From the NCBI GenBank assembly GCA_902767315.1, contig CACXHB010000053.1, positions 1 through 42,968 of the forward strand: a stretch of DNA of 42,968 nt, read 5' to 3'. Each line of letters begins with the position of its first letter. Positions within the stretch are counted from its first letter, which is position 1. Positions 24,559 through 34,370 of this stretch are shown here, one piece after another. Origin of the DNA: an uncultured Eubacteriales bacterium. Lineage in GTDB: Bacteria > Bacillota > Clostridia > Christensenellales > Aristaeellaceae. Below the pieces are notes generated by a model that had not been told where the DNA came from, did not search any database, and saw only the letters and a program-made list of their open reading frames with translations. The position numbers were made by a program, and so were the translations under genes.

Positions 24559-24583
24559 GGCCCGCCGGCAAAGCCGGCGGGCC
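24559..24583 (-). other. GC-rich hairpin between prfB and TIGR01906 gene
   Basis: GGCCCGCCGGC (24559-24569) and GCCGGCGGGCC (24573-24583) form a perfect 11-bp stem with an AAA loop on the plus strand. Read on the minus strand it is followed by an A-run, not a T-run, so it is not a standard terminator for prfB. It may be a processing or stabilising element. Confidence 0.55.
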
Positions 24584-24592
24584 GGGAGCCGA

Positions 24593-25693
24593 TTATTGCA
24601 TTTGCTGCAGATAGGCGGTGATGAAGCCGTCGATTTTGCCGTCCATCACGCCGTCCACGTCGCCCACCTCATAGCCGGTGCGCAGATCCTTCACCAGTTT
24701 ATAGGGCTGGAACACGTAGGAGCGAATCTGACTGCCCCATTCGATCTTCTTCATTTCGCCCTTGATTTCGCCCATCTGTTCCTGGCGCTGCTGTTCCTTC
24801 AATTCGGCCAGGCGGGCGCGGAGCCAGCGGAAGCACATTTCCTTATTCTGCACCTGACTGCGCTCATTCTGGCACTGCACCACGATGCCCGTGGGCAGAT
24901 GGGTGATGCGCACGGCGGAATCGGTACGGTTAACGTGCTGGCCGCCTGCGCCGGAGGCCCGGTAGGTATCGATGCGCAGATCCTCGGGGCGAATCTCGAT
25001 TTCACCGTCGTCTTCGATGACGGGGGAAACGTCCATGGAGGCGAAGGAGGTATGCCGCCGGGCGTTGGCGTCGAAGGGGGAGATGCGCACCAGCCGGTGC
25101 ACGCCGCGTTCGCACTTGAGATAGCCATAGGCGTAATCGCCGGTGACTTCGAAGGACACGGACTTAATGCCCGCCTCGTCGCCTTCCAGCAGATCCAGCA
25201 CCTTGACCGCAAAGCCCATGCGTTCGGCATAGCGGGTGTACATGCGATAGAGCATCTGAGTCCAATCCTGGGCCTCGGTTCCGCCCGCGCCGGCGTGCAG
25301 GGACAGAATGCAGTTGCAGGCGTCCCATTCCCCGGTGAGCAGGGTGGTGAGCCGCAAGGACTCCAGATCGTCCCCCAGCTTCGACAGCTCTTCCCTGATT
25401 TCCCCGGCCATGGATTCGTCGTCCTCGTCTTCGGCCAGTTCCATCATCACCTCCACGTCGTCGATGCGGCTCAGGAGGCTTTTATAATGATTGAGCTTGA
25501 CTTCCACCCGGTGGGCCTGAGAGGAGACGTGCGTCGCGCGCTCCATGTCGTCCCAGAAGCCGTTGGAGGCCATATCTTCCTGGTATTCCACCAGCTGTTC
25601 CTTCAAATGTTCAATGTCCAGCGCCTTGGCGATTTCGGAAAGCTTGGTCCGGGCCGCGGTCAGCTGCTGCGCGAAAATTTCGGATTCAATCAT
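24593..25693 (-). CDS. prfB: Peptide chain release factor 2, no frameshift
   Basis: This 366-residue protein frees finished peptides at UGA and UAA codons. It carries the RF2-type SPF anticodon-like tripeptide (205-207, in RISPFDAN) and the GGQ catalytic loop (250-252, in GAGGQHVNRT). In many bacteria prfB has an in-frame UGA near codon 26 and needs a +1 frameshift. Here the corresponding segment (IAKALDIEHLKE) reads straight through and no CTTTGA slippery site is seen, so that autoregulation is absent. ATG 25693 is chosen over the GTG three codons upstream, since AAGGA then has normal spacing. It follows secA, a common neighbour in Firmicutes. Confidence 0.95.
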   Translation of the reverse strand: MIESEIFAQQLTAARTKLSEIAKALDIEHLKEQLVEYQEDMASNGFWDDMERATHVSSQAHRVEVKLNHYKSLLSRIDDVEVMMELAEDEDDESMAGEIREELSKLGDDLESLRLTTLLTGEWDACNCILSLHAGAGGTEAQDWTQMLYRMYTRYAERMGFAVKVLDLLEGDEAGIKSVSFEVTGDYAYGYLKCERGVHRLVRISPFDANARRHTSFASMDVSPVIEDDGEIEIRPEDLRIDTYRASGAGGQHVNRTDSAVRITHLPTGIVVQCQNERSQVQNKEMCFRWLRARLAELKEQQRQEQMGEIKGEMKKIEWGSQIRSYVFQPYKLVKDLRTGYEVGDVDGVMDGKIDGFITAYLQQMQ

Positions 25694-25774
25694 ATTTTCC
25701 ACATCCTTATCTTGATTCCATTCGATTTTGCCGCCAGCCAGCCGCTAACGGGGCATACCGCCGGCGCCGGGCCT

Positions 25775-28531
25775 TCAGGCCTCGCCGGAGATATTTTTGC
25801 CGCAGCAATTCTTATATTTTTTGCCGCTGCCGCAGGGGCAGGGATCGTTGCGGCCCACTTTCTTTTCCGCGTGCACGGGCATTTTGGGGGCGGGAGCGCC
25901 GCCGCCGGAGATATGCCGGGGGCCTTCGCCGTGGGATTCCTGGGTGGGCTGGGCCACCTGCTTGCGTTCGGTGGCCTGGCGGTTGAGCACGGTGAAGTAC
26001 AGCCGGCGGGTGGTGTCTTCCTGAATCAGGCGGATCATTTCGTCGAACATCTCGAAGCCTTCCAGCTTATATTCCACGATGGGATCCCGCTGAGCGTAGG
26101 CCCGCAGGCCGATGCCCTCCCGCAGCTGATCCATGGCGTCGATATGGTCCATCCAGCGGGTATCTACCGCCCGCAGCAGGGCCACCCGTTCGAATTCCCG
26201 AATATCCAGGCCGCCGTCTTTCCACATTTTTTCCCGGGCGGCATAGATTTTATCGGCCCGTTCGTTCAGCGCGGCGCAGAGCTCTTCCCGGGTAACGCCG
26301 GCGCCGCATGCTTCCAATGCCTTACGCACGCCGCCCATATCGATGCAGAGCTTTTCCAGATATTCGCTGAGGCCGTCGATATCCCAATGATCGGTGGCGG
26401 CTTCGTCGGGGGCGCAGCGCTTCACGGCCTCTTCGATGAGGGTGCGGCGCATGGTGAGCACCTGTTCGTGCATGTCCTCCCCCTCCAGCACCTGGCGGCG
26501 CTGGCCGTAGATGATTTCGCGCTGCTGGTTCATCACGTCGTCGTACTGCAGCACGCTTTTACGGATGCCATAGTTACGGGCTTCCACCCGCTTCTGGGCG
26601 TTTTCGATCTGCCGGGAGACCACCTTATACTCCAGCCGGACTTCCTGATTGGGGTCCATTTTTTCCAGCAGGGGCCGGAAGCGATCGGAACCGAACAGGC
26701 GCATCAGGTCGTCTTCAAAGGAGATGAAGAACTGAGAGGAGCCCGGGTCGCCCTGGCGGCCGGCGCGGCCCCGCAGCTGGTTATCGATACGCCGGGATTC
26801 GTGGCGCTCGGTGCCGATGATATGCAGACCGCCCAGGCGGATGACCTCGTCGTGGCCGGCGCGGGTTTCCTGGGAGAATTTCTCCATGAGGGAATGGAAG
26901 ACCTTACGGGCCTCCAGCACCTCCTCGGGCACGTTTTCCGCGTGACCGATGGCGTCTTCGATGAGCTGTTCCTCATAGCCCTGCAGCTTCATCTGCCGGC
27001 GGGCCATGAATTCCGCGTTACCGCCCAGGAGGATGTCCGTGCCGCGGCCGGCCATGTTGGTGGCGATGGTGACGGCGCCCTTTTTACCGGCCTGGGCGAT
27101 GATTTCGGCTTCCTTTTCGTGGAACTTGGCGTTGAGCACCTGATGGGGAACGCCCCGGCGGTCCAGCATGCGGCCCAGCATTTCGGAGACTTCCACGGAT
27201 ACGGTGCCCACCAGCACGGGCTGGCCCTTGGCATGGCGGGCCACCACTTCCTCCACCACCGCGTCGTATTTGGCCTTTTTATTAATATAGACCGAATCGT
27301 TCATGTCCACGCGGATCATGGGGCGGTTGGTGGGGATGGTGACCACGTCCAGGTTATAGATGCCCTGGAATTCTTCCTCTTCGGTTTTGGCAGTACCCGT
27401 CATGCCGGAGAGCTTATGGTACATGCGGAAATAATTCTGGAAGGTGATGGTGGCCAGGGTTTTGCTTTCCCGTTCCACCTTCACGTGTTCCTTGGCCTCG
27501 ATGGCCTGATGCAGACCGTCGGAATACCGGCGGCCCACCATGAGGCGGCCGGTGAATTCGTCCACGATGACCACCTGGCCGTCCTTGACCACGTAGTCCA
27601 CATCCCGGCGCATCATGAAATTGGCCCGAAGGGCGGCCAGCACGTGGTGATGGATTTCGGTATTGGCGGGATCGGTGATGTTTTCGATGCCGAAGAAGCG
27701 TTCGGCCTTGCGCACGCCCTCTTCGGTGAGGGTGCAATGCTTTTCCTTTTCGTCCTTTTCGAAATCGCCGGGGCCGTCTTCTTCCGTCTTTTCCCGGAAA
27801 TTCTGCACCAGCTGATTGGCCCGGGCGTACAGGTCGGTGGACTTATCGCCCTGGCCGGAGATGATCAGGGGGGTGCGGGCTTCGTCGATGAGGATGGAGT
27901 CCACCTCGTCCACGATGGCGAAATTCAGCTCCCGCTGCACCATGCGCTCTTTGTAGGTGACCATATTATCCCGGAGATAATCGAAGCCGAATTCGTTATT
28001 GGTGCCGTAGGTCACGTCGGCGGCATAGGCGTCCTGCTTCTGGGCGGGCTCCATGCCGTGAACCACCAGACCCACCGACAGGCCCAGGAAGCGATAGACC
28101 TTGCCCATCCATTCGCTATGGAACCGGGCCAGGTAATCGTTGACGGTGACGATATGCACGCCTTTGCCGGTGAGGGCGTTGAGGAAGGCGGGGAGGGCGG
28201 CGGTCAGGGTTTTGCCCTCGCCGGTGCGCATTTCGGCGATACGGCCCTGATGGAGCACGATGCCGCCGATGAGCTGCACGTCGAAGGGGCGCTGGCCCAG
28301 CGCACGCACGGCGGCCTCCCGGCACAGGGCGAAGGCCTCAGGCAGGATGCTGTCCAGACTTTCGCCGCCCTGAACGCGCATTTGATATTCGCGGGTTTTC
28401 TCCCGCATGCCCTCGTCGGTGAGGGCCTTCATTTCCCCTTCCAGGGAATTTATCTTGTCAACGATGGGGCGCAGCTTCCTGATCTCGCCCTCGTTGGTGG
28501 AGCCGAAGAGCTTTTTAAATACGTTGAACAT
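25775..28531 (-). CDS. secA: Preprotein translocase ATPase SecA
   Basis: This 918-residue protein drives export of unfolded preproteins through SecYEG. It shows Walker A MRTGEGKT (101-108), the DEAD-type [15 protein letters not shown] near 207-221, the preprotein cross-linking domain, a second helicase domain with [10 protein letters not shown], and a C-terminal zinc motif [16 protein letters not shown] that binds SecB or ribosomes in other bacteria. Length is near the upper end for the family. AAAGGACAAGGCC precedes the ATG, and a strong promoter lies 34 nt further upstream. Likely first gene of a transcript that includes prfB. Confidence 0.97.
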   Translation of the reverse strand: MFNVFKKLFGSTNEGEIRKLRPIVDKINSLEGEMKALTDEGMREKTREYQMRVQGGESLDSILPEAFALCREAAVRALGQRPFDVQLIGGIVLHQGRIAEMRTGEGKTLTAALPAFLNALTGKGVHIVTVNDYLARFHSEWMGKVYRFLGLSVGLVVHGMEPAQKQDAYAADVTYGTNNEFGFDYLRDNMVTYKERMVQRELNFAIVDEVDSILIDEARTPLIISGQGDKSTDLYARANQLVQNFREKTEEDGPGDFEKDEKEKHCTLTEEGVRKAERFFGIENITDPANTEIHHHVLAALRANFMMRRDVDYVVKDGQVVIVDEFTGRLMVGRRYSDGLHQAIEAKEHVKVERESKTLATITFQNYFRMYHKLSGMTGTAKTEEEEFQGIYNLDVVTIPTNRPMIRVDMNDSVYINKKAKYDAVVEEVVARHAKGQPVLVGTVSVEVSEMLGRMLDRRGVPHQVLNAKFHEKEAEIIAQAGKKGAVTIATNMAGRGTDILLGGNAEFMARRQMKLQGYEEQLIEDAIGHAENVPEEVLEARKVFHSLMEKFSQETRAGHDEVIRLGGLHIIGTERHESRRIDNQLRGRAGRQGDPGSSQFFISFEDDLMRLFGSDRFRPLLEKMDPNQEVRLEYKVVSRQIENAQKRVEARNYGIRKSVLQYDDVMNQQREIIYGQRRQVLEGEDMHEQVLTMRRTLIEEAVKRCAPDEAATDHWDIDGLSEYLEKLCIDMGGVRKALEACGAGVTREELCAALNERADKIYAAREKMWKDGGLDIREFERVALLRAVDTRWMDHIDAMDQLREGIGLRAYAQRDPIVEYKLEGFEMFDEMIRLIQEDTTRRLYFTVLNRQATERKQVAQPTQESHGEGPRHISGGGAPAPKMPVHAEKKVGRNDPCPCGSGKKYKNCCGKNISGEA

Positions 28532-28564
28532 GGCCTTGTCCTTTCGGAAATTAGATTTCTATTT

Positions 28565-28593
28565 ATTATAGCATAGCTTACAGATTTCATCAA
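28565..28593 (-). promoter_or_regulatory. Promoter of secA
   Basis: On the minus strand TTGATG (28588-28593), a 17-nt spacer and a perfect TATAAT (28565-28570) precede secA. TGC directly before the -10 box forms an extended -10 element. Confidence 0.85.
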
Positions 28594-28607
28594 TCGAAAA
28601 TGCGTTA

Positions 28608-28645
28608 GAAAAACGGAACGTGGCGGGAGAGCAAGCTCCCCCGCC
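28608..28645 (-). terminator. Terminator after the moxR-DUF58-transglutaminase operon
   Basis: On the minus strand an 11-bp stem with one mismatch (28622-28632 with 28635-28645) follows the transglutaminase stop by about 8 nt, and a T-run comes about eight bases later. The distance to the T-run is long, so efficiency may be modest. Its core resembles hairpin 1 of the GNA-loop elements, but the loop differs. Confidence 0.55.
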
Positions 28646-28652
28646 GTGAAAA

Positions 28653-30986
28653 TTACGGTATCTGATTGAAATCGCCCAGTCCCTTCAGGGCCCGGTGCAG
28701 ATCGAACTTCAGCCGCTCGGAGCGCTTCATCAGGCTGCGGAAGCGCAGGTAGGCCCGGGTACCCAGGGCGACAGTTTCCCGGTCGGCCCCCTGGCGGGCA
28801 TAGCGCAGGAGGGTGATTTCCCGGGAGAAGGCCACGAAGTCCGGGTTGGGCAGGCCGCTGCGGCTGAGGCGGTCGGCGAAGGCCTCGGGGGTTTCGCCGC
28901 TCATGGGGGTATGGCCCATTTGCAGAAGCAGGGTCAGCAGGCTGCGATAGAGAATCATGCAGCCGCGCTCCGGATTTTTCTGCCGGGCGACGAGCCGGAT
29001 GGGGTCGGTTTTTTCCAGGCGTTTGCGGACGAGCCACACCAGCAGCGCCGCAATGAGGGCCACCAGCAGCACGATCAGCACAATCCACAGCCAGCGGCCC
29101 ACGGAGCGCCGGGTTTCCGGCTGGGTCTGGGGCTGAGGATCCGGTTGGGAAGTGGGCTGGGAGGTGGGCTGATCCTGAGGCGCGGGGCTGGGGGTGGGAT
29201 CGGACTGGGGATCCGTCTCCGGTTGGGGAGAGGGTGTGGGTTCGGACACGTCGCCGGTATCCGGGGCGGGGGTGGGTTCCGGGGTGTTTTCCGCTTCCGG
29301 GGCGGCGGGGTCCGCCAGAGAGGCGTTGCCCCGGCCGGGGGTGGGATCGTAAGCCACCCAGCCCACGTTTTTCAGATAGACCTCCACCCAGGCATGGGCG
29401 GATTCGCCGGTGACCACGGTTTCGCCGCCGGCTTCGGGATAGACCCGATAGCCCTCGATATACCGGGCGGGCACGCCGCTGGCCCGGCAGAGCACGGCCA
29501 TGGCGCTGGCGAAATAGGAGCAATAGCCCTCTTTGGATTCCAGAAGGAAATAGGACACGAAATCCCGGTCCTGGGGGGGATAGCCCACGTCCAGGCGGTA
29601 AGTACAGTTGGCCTGCAGGCCCTCCAAAATGGCCTGAGCCTTTTCCGCGTCGGTTTCGGCATTCTGGGTGAAGCCCTGGGCGATCTGATAGACCCCCTGC
29701 TCCACGCCCTCGGGCAGGGCGGTATATTCGGAGAGGATTTTGTCGTAGGTATCGTCCGAACCGGAGACGTTCCGGGACAGGGCGGACAGGGCCGCGGGGC
29801 TGACCGCTTCCAGGCCGGCGACGGAATAGGCGTCGCCTTCTTCCACATTGCGGGCCAGGAAGAGCTCTCCGGCGGTGTTATAATACACGGCGTTTTCCAG
29901 GGGCATATCCAGGCTGGTGAGCCGGGTGAGGGAAAACAGGGTGGAGGAAGCGCCGTCGAAGAGGGTGATCTCCGCGCTGACCGGGGAAAAGGCCGGGTTA
30001 TCGGCGTATTTTTCCACCAGACTGGTCAGAAACGCGGCGCTGCGCCGGCCGCGGCGGGTGAAATCGTAATACAGATTCCGACTGCGCAGGGAGGAATCTT
30101 CCCAGGAATAGCCGGTATACACCCCGCGAACGGTGCCCCGCAGCAGCAGGGGGGAATCGGTCTTTACCCGCATCACCGGCGCGTCGTCGGGATTGGCGGG
30201 GCCGCCCAGCAGGTGGGTGGGTTCGTCGTTATGGAGGCCGTAATAATCATAGCCCTTTTCCGTGAGGGAGAAGGCCACCCGCTGGCGGGTATAGCTGAAA
30301 TAATCCTCATAGATTTCCCGCAGCTTTTCCGCGGCGTTTTCCAGGGGGGCGAAGGTGGCGCCGGGGGCGGGCAGCAGCGCCAGAGCGATGAGCACCGACA
30401 GGGCCGCCGGGATAAGCGCCCGGATATGGCCGCCGGTGGTGCGCTGTTCCGCCGTGTGGGCGATGGCGGCGCAGGCCCCCAGAAGGCAGGGGATGACCAT
30501 CCAGATCCCCACCTGAGCCGAGGTGGCGGCGCAGAGGACGCAGGCGCCCAGACACACGGCCACGGCGAAAATCGTAGCGAAGGGGCTCTTTTCCGAAACC
30601 AGCACGTACACCAGCAGGGTGAACAGGGCCGAGACGGCTCCGGCCAGCAGCGGGGCGCTGGGAGCCAGGGCCTGGGCCGCGTCCTGCCCCTGCCGCAGGG
30701 CGGAGATCCCCTCCCCCAGCCGGGCGAAGCTGCCCCCGGAGAGGTTGAGCGCCACATACAGCCCCACCCCCGCCGCCGCCAGCAGGCTGGAGAAAAGGGC
30801 GCACCGGGGAGACCAGGCGCAGCCGGCGCACACCAGGGCCGCCAGCAGGGAAAGAAGATAGGCGGGCAGCATGCCTCCGGAGCCCAGGCCCAGGGCCGAG
30901 GCCCCCGCGGCCACCGCCGGGGCGGCCAGCAGCACGGCGATGAGCACCGTGCCCGCCAGAGAGATCAGCTTTTGCTTTTTATTCAT
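28653..30986 (-). CDS. Membrane transglutaminase-like protein
   Basis: This 777-residue protein begins with a block of hydrophobic helices (about 1-220). An extracytoplasmic transglutaminase-like domain follows, with the triad C489 (GYCSYF), H531 (AHAWVEV) and D547 (YDPTPG). Next comes a Pro/Thr/Gln-rich repetitive linker (about 555-640), one transmembrane helix, and a cytoplasmic DUF4129-like tail. This is the usual partner of DUF58 and MoxR proteins, whose genes lie directly upstream. Family members are thought to modify or process cell-surface proteins, but the substrate is unknown. It is the last gene of the three-gene operon. Confidence 0.9.
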   Translation of the reverse strand: MNKKQKLISLAGTVLIAVLLAAPAVAAGASALGLGSGGMLPAYLLSLLAALVCAGCAWSPRCALFSSLLAAAGVGLYVALNLSGGSFARLGEGISALRQGQDAAQALAPSAPLLAGAVSALFTLLVYVLVSEKSPFATIFAVAVCLGACVLCAATSAQVGIWMVIPCLLGACAAIAHTAEQRTTGGHIRALIPAALSVLIALALLPAPGATFAPLENAAEKLREIYEDYFSYTRQRVAFSLTEKGYDYYGLHNDEPTHLLGGPANPDDAPVMRVKTDSPLLLRGTVRGVYTGYSWEDSSLRSRNLYYDFTRRGRRSAAFLTSLVEKYADNPAFSPVSAEITLFDGASSTLFSLTRLTSLDMPLENAVYYNTAGELFLARNVEEGDAYSVAGLEAVSPAALSALSRNVSGSDDTYDKILSEYTALPEGVEQGVYQIAQGFTQNAETDAEKAQAILEGLQANCTYRLDVGYPPQDRDFVSYFLLESKEGYCSYFASAMAVLCRASGVPARYIEGYRVYPEAGGETVVTGESAHAWVEVYLKNVGWVAYDPTPGRGNASLADPAAPEAENTPEPTPAPDTGDVSEPTPSPQPETDPQSDPTPSPAPQDQPTSQPTSQPDPQPQTQPETRRSVGRWLWIVLIVLLVALIAALLVWLVRKRLEKTDPIRLVARQKNPERGCMILYRSLLTLLLQMGHTPMSGETPEAFADRLSRSGLPNPDFVAFSREITLLRYARQGADRETVALGTRAYLRFRSLMKRSERLKFDLHRALKGLGDFNQIP

Positions 30987-31013
30987 GGGCGAAGTTACCT
31001 TTCCAAGGGGAGA

Positions 31014-32174
31014 TTACGCGGCGGGGCCCCAGGGATCCACCCGGTCCACCCGCACGTTTTCCATGCGCAGGCGCTCCACCATTTCCAGGGAGGGATCCAG
31101 GCTGGAATCGCTGATCCAGATGACCCGGGTATTGACCCCGGATTGCTGCATACGGGCGGCCAGATCCGCAATGCGGGAGGTGAGATGGGGCGTGACCACC
31201 ACCGCGCCGCCGGTGCGGGACATACGCCGCTGCATCAGGGTCAGCACCTGTTCGTATTCATAGGGGCTGTCGAATTTCACCCGCATCAGCGCGTCCACGA
31301 AGGAATGCAGATCCTGAGGAAACTGGCCGGTGATTTCGGCGGGGGATTGAGAGGTGAGGGGCATGCGCACGGGATAGCCCGCCTCCAGCTGGGCCTTTGC
31401 GGCCCCCAGGCAGGCTTCGCACACCGCGTCCTCAATGGAGAGGGCCTGATCCGTCGTGGCGGAAACGGAGGTGAGATCGGGAATGACCAGGGTATCCGGC
31501 CGGGCGCTTTCTTCATACACCCGCACCATGATTTCCCGCTTACGCATGGTCAGTTTCCAATGGACCTTTTTCAGGGGGTCGCCCTCCTGCCATTTGCGCA
31601 CGTCCGAGGGGGACGCGGTGTCCTCGTCGGACCGGGAGAGGAATTCCGGGCCGATGTCGCCGGCCTTCAGGGCCATGGGCGTATCCTGAGGCACCCGGGG
31701 GGTGACCTCCACCCGCAAAAGCCGCATGCCGCTTTTCCGGGAGAGGGTCACCAGGCCGAACAGATCGCTGGCGAAGACGCGGGTGACGCCGGCTTCGAAG
31801 GAGCCCCGGTGGGGGCAGACGATTCGGTGGCGGTAGACCTTTCCCGCAAAGGGCGGGGCGGAGACGCTGATTTCCTGAAAGGGCTGAAAGGCCGAGGGCA
31901 CCGAAAGCCGCAGCCGCACCGCCGAAACCGGCAGCAGGGACTTATGGCGCACGGTGAAGATGGTCATCAAGGTTTCGCCCCGCTCCACCCGGGGCTTTAC
32001 GCCCTTCATTTCCACCCGCACGGTGAAAAGGGCCCAGGCCGCGGAGATCAGGGAAAGGATCAGCAGCGCGAAAAGAGCCAGGGCCACCAGGTAATAGGCC
32101 TGGGCGCCGGTGGACAGGCCGCAGGCCAGCATGGCCAGGGCGAAAATGAGATAGGCCGCCAGATGCATGCTCAT
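31014..32174 (-). CDS. DUF58 domain-containing protein
   Basis: This 386-residue protein has two N-terminal hydrophobic helices (about 5-45), a beta-rich middle, and the DUF58 signature DVRKWQEGDPLKKVHWK near 205-221, followed by a von Willebrand A-like fold. DUF58 proteins occur with MoxR ATPases and transglutaminases; here the start codon overlaps the moxR stop by 4 nt and the transglutaminase gene follows 27 nt later. The molecular function is not established. Confidence 0.92.
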   Translation of the reverse strand: MSMHLAAYLIFALAMLACGLSTGAQAYYLVALALFALLILSLISAAWALFTVRVEMKGVKPRVERGETLMTIFTVRHKSLLPVSAVRLRLSVPSAFQPFQEISVSAPPFAGKVYRHRIVCPHRGSFEAGVTRVFASDLFGLVTLSRKSGMRLLRVEVTPRVPQDTPMALKAGDIGPEFLSRSDEDTASPSDVRKWQEGDPLKKVHWKLTMRKREIMVRVYEESARPDTLVIPDLTSVSATTDQALSIEDAVCEACLGAAKAQLEAGYPVRMPLTSQSPAEITGQFPQDLHSFVDALMRVKFDSPYEYEQVLTLMQRRMSRTGGAVVVTPHLTSRIADLAARMQQSGVNTRVIWISDSSLDPSLEMVERLRMENVRVDRVDPWGPAA

Positions 32175-33118
32175 TTGGTTTTCACCGGCACGGGCACGGA
32201 GGAGAGCACCGTGGAGAGCACCTTCTGGGGGGTCATATTGCGCATGCGGGCCTCGGGGGAGAGCACCAGGCGGTGGGCCAGCACCGGTTCGGCCATGCGC
32301 TGCACGTCCTCGGGCAATACGTAATCCCGGCCGTCCATCAGCGCCCGGGCCTGACTGGCCTTCAAAAGGGCGATGGCCGCGCGGGTGGAGACCCCCAGTT
32401 CCAGCGCGCCGGTTTTCCGGGAGGCGGCGGCGATGGCGGCGATATATACCCGCACTTCCTTGGCGGCGTACACGCCCTCCACCTGCTGCTGGAGCTTGAG
32501 AATATCCTGAGAGGAGCAGATGGGCTCCAGCTTTTCCAGGGGACGGGCGCCGGAGGTATAGCGCTCCAGAATGTCGGCTTCCTCATCGGCGGTGGGATAG
32601 CCGATGGACACCCGCATGAAGAAGCGGTCCAGCTGGGCCTCCGGCAGGGGATAGGTGCCCACGAAATCCACCGGGTTCTGGGTGGCCAGCACCATGAAGG
32701 GCTGGGGCATGGCGTAGGTCACGCCGTCCACGGTGACCTGGCCTTCTTCCATGACCTCCAGAAGGGAGCTCTGGGTCTTGGGAGAGGTACGGTTGATTTC
32801 GTCGCAGAGCACCATCTGGCTCATGACCAGGCCCTTGCGATATTCCAGTTCGCCGGTTTTCATGTTCACGATGGAGAAGCCGGTGATGTCGCTGGGGGTG
32901 ATATCCGGGGTGAACTGAATGCGCTTGAAGGAACAGTCGATGGACTTGGCCAGGGCGGAGGCCAGGGTGGTTTTGCCCACGCCGGGCACGTCTTCAATAA
33001 GCACATGGCCCTTACAGAGCATGGCGATCATAATCAGTTCCACCGCGGCGGATTTGCCCACGATGACGTTGCCCACGTTTTGGGTCAGAAGCTGCGCGAA
33101 GCGCTGGGTTACCTGCAT
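32171..33118 (-). CDS. MoxR-family AAA+ ATPase
   Basis: This protein of about 315 residues is a MoxR-type (AAA_3) ATPase. It has Walker A EDVPGVGKTTLAS near 42-54, Walker B VLCDEINR near 103-110, and the sensor-region LATQNPVDFVGTYPLPEAQLDRF. MoxR ATPases act as chaperones that assemble or activate VWA-domain partners, which fits the DUF58 protein encoded next. ATG 33118 has better spacing from AAGGAG; an in-frame ATG two codons earlier (33124) is the alternative. The gene leads an operon with a clear promoter about 75 nt upstream. Confidence 0.94.
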   Translation of the reverse strand: MQVTQRFAQLLTQNVGNVIVGKSAAVELIMIAMLCKGHVLIEDVPGVGKTTLASALAKSIDCSFKRIQFTPDITPSDITGFSIVNMKTGELEYRKGLVMSQMVLCDEINRTSPKTQSSLLEVMEEGQVTVDGVTYAMPQPFMVLATQNPVDFVGTYPLPEAQLDRFFMRVSIGYPTADEEADILERYTSGARPLEKLEPICSSQDILKLQQQVEGVYAAKEVRVYIAAIAAASRKTGALELGVSTRAAIALLKASQARALMDGRDYVLPEDVQRMAEPVLAHRLVLSPEARMRNMTPQKVLSTVLSSVPVPVKTK

Positions 33119-33193
33119 ATGCATATTCTCCTTATCGGCATGTTTTTTCTTTTAGACCGGAAAGGCGGCAAAAGCGTTCCCGGAGGTGATTTC

Positions 33194-33222
33194 AGTATAA
33201 TAGAAGGAGGTTTCGGTTGCAA
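33194..33222 (-). promoter_or_regulatory. Promoter of the moxR operon
   Basis: On the minus strand TTGCAA (33217-33222), a 17-nt spacer and TATACT (33194-33199) form a near-consensus promoter divergent from birA. Confidence 0.8.
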
Positions 33223-33248
33223 GCAATGTGTCCCCCTGACGGGAAATG

Positions 33249-33257
33249 TGCTATAAT
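33249..33257 (+). promoter_or_regulatory. Extended -10 promoter of birA
   Basis: TGC followed directly by TATAAT (33252-33257) is a classic extended -10 element; no good -35 box stands at the proper distance. It lies 45 nt upstream of the birA start. Confidence 0.6.
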
Positions 33258-33301
33258 GTTTCATATCGTGGTCAAATTTCAAGCTGCGAAGGAGGCAGAG
33301 G

Positions 33302-34060
33302 ATGGAAGGCAGGGAAATTTCTTCCTGGAAAATCGACCCGGTGGAATCCATCGATTCCACCAACCTGGAGGCCCGCCGCCGGGCCCGGAGAGGCGAGAAG
33401 CGCAAAACGCTAATCCTGGCCGGGGAACAGACCGCCGGCCGGGGGCGGATGGAGCGCCGGTGGGTCAGCCCCGCGGGGGCGGGACTATGGATGACGCAGC
33501 TGTTTTTCCCGGAAAAGGTGCCGGCGGAGCGGGCGGGGGGCGCGGTGTTCCTTTCCGCGGTGGCGTTATGCCGGACGCTGCGGGAGATTACCGGGGCCCA
33601 GGTGGGCGTCAAGTGGCCCAACGATCTGGTACTTTCGGGCAAGAAGATCTGCGGCATGCTGGCGGAATGCGGCTTCCAGGGGGACCGGTGCGCCTGGATC
33701 GGTCTGGGAACGGGGCTGAACCTGCGAAAGGGCGCGCTGCCGCCGGAATTGATTTACGCATCCTCCCTGGAAGAAATCACCGGGCGGGCCCCGGAACCGG
33801 AGGAAATTCTGGAAAAATATCTGCCGGAATTCGACCGGCTGGAGAAGATATGGGAAGAAGCGGGGCTTGCGCCGGTGCTGGAGGAATACCGGCCCCTGTG
33901 CGTGAGTCTGGGAAAGGACGTGCGGGTCAACGGGGTGGCCGCCCGGGCGCTGGAGGTGGAAAAAAATGGGGCGCTGCGGGTGCGATACGCCGAAACGGGG
34001 GAGGTCCGCGCCGTGCTGGCGGGGGACGTTTCCGTGCGGGGAATGACGGATTACATTTGA
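33302..34060 (+). CDS. birA: Biotin--[acetyl-CoA-carboxylase] ligase, class I
   Basis: This 252-residue enzyme activates biotin as biotinyl-AMP and attaches it to carrier proteins. It shows GRGRMERRW (46-54), VKWPNDL (103-109) and GKKICGML with Lys115, plus a C-terminal SH3-like part (GVAARALEVEKNGALRVR). It lacks the N-terminal DNA-binding domain of E. coli BirA, so it cannot repress biotin genes. GAAGGAGGCAGAGG precedes the ATG. It is divergent from moxR and followed by a probable terminator. Confidence 0.93.
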   Translation: MEGREISSWKIDPVESIDSTNLEARRRARRGEKRKTLILAGEQTAGRGRMERRWVSPAGAGLWMTQLFFPEKVPAERAGGAVFLSAVALCRTLREITGAQVGVKWPNDLVLSGKKICGMLAECGFQGDRCAWIGLGTGLNLRKGALPPELIYASSLEEITGRAPEPEEILEKYLPEFDRLEKIWEEAGLAPVLEEYRPLCVSLGKDVRVNGVAARALEVEKNGALRVRYAETGEVRAVLAGDVSVRGMTDYI

Positions 34061-34087
34061 AAAATTGCAGAAAATCCCCGGGAGAAA

Positions 34088-34128
34088 GGGACGGTTTCGG
34101 CGTTCGGCCGGGGCCGTCCGTCATTTTT
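34088..34128 (+). terminator. Probable terminator after birA
   Basis: GGACGG (34089-34094) pairs with CCGTCC (34114-34119) around a GC-rich loop with further internal pairing (CGG...CCG). ATTTTT follows after three bases. The stem is imperfect inside. Confidence 0.5.
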
Positions 34129-34256
34129 CCGGGGTTTGGGGGCGGAAAATTCTCCATTCCGGTTTCTGAAAATTTTCACTTTCATTTGCTCCCGGTTTGG
34201 TAAAATGGGTTCAAAAGCAGATATATGCATAATTTCATTCAATTTTTGCGAATTGA

Positions 34257-34285
34257 TTGACAAAATGCAGGATTTACTTTATAAT
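34257..34285 (+). promoter_or_regulatory. Perfect-consensus promoter of aspA
   Basis: TTGACA (34257-34262), exactly 17 nt, then TATAAT (34280-34285) is the full sigma-A consensus. The rest of the 310-nt spacer holds the birA terminator, an AT-rich upstream stretch (34130-34256) that could act as an UP element, and a leader with a small hairpin (GGGGCTTC near 34303 with GAAGACCCC near 34327). Confidence 0.9.
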
Positions 34286-34370
34286 GGCCCTACAAAAAAC
34301 GCGGGGCTTCAGGCGAAAGCAAAAATGAAGACCCCGGATGCAGAATTTACACGAACGGGAGAGAAGAAAC

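Noticed and set aside
24559-24583. The GC-rich hairpin as the prfB terminator
   Set aside because: On the minus strand it is followed by A residues, not T residues, and the next gene's ribosome site lies just beyond.
23876-28576. A 1566-codon open frame antisense to secA, prfB and the TIGR01906 gene (and a 1387-codon one antisense to dnaE at 16946-21109)
   Set aside because: These are by-products of GC-rich codon use in the true genes. They are low-complexity, His/Gly-rich translations with no domain, and they run through several well-identified genes.
33196-33201. A plus-strand TATAAT as a birA promoter
   Set aside because: It has no -35 box at the right distance and is the complement of the better minus-strand moxR promoter (-10 at 33194-33199).
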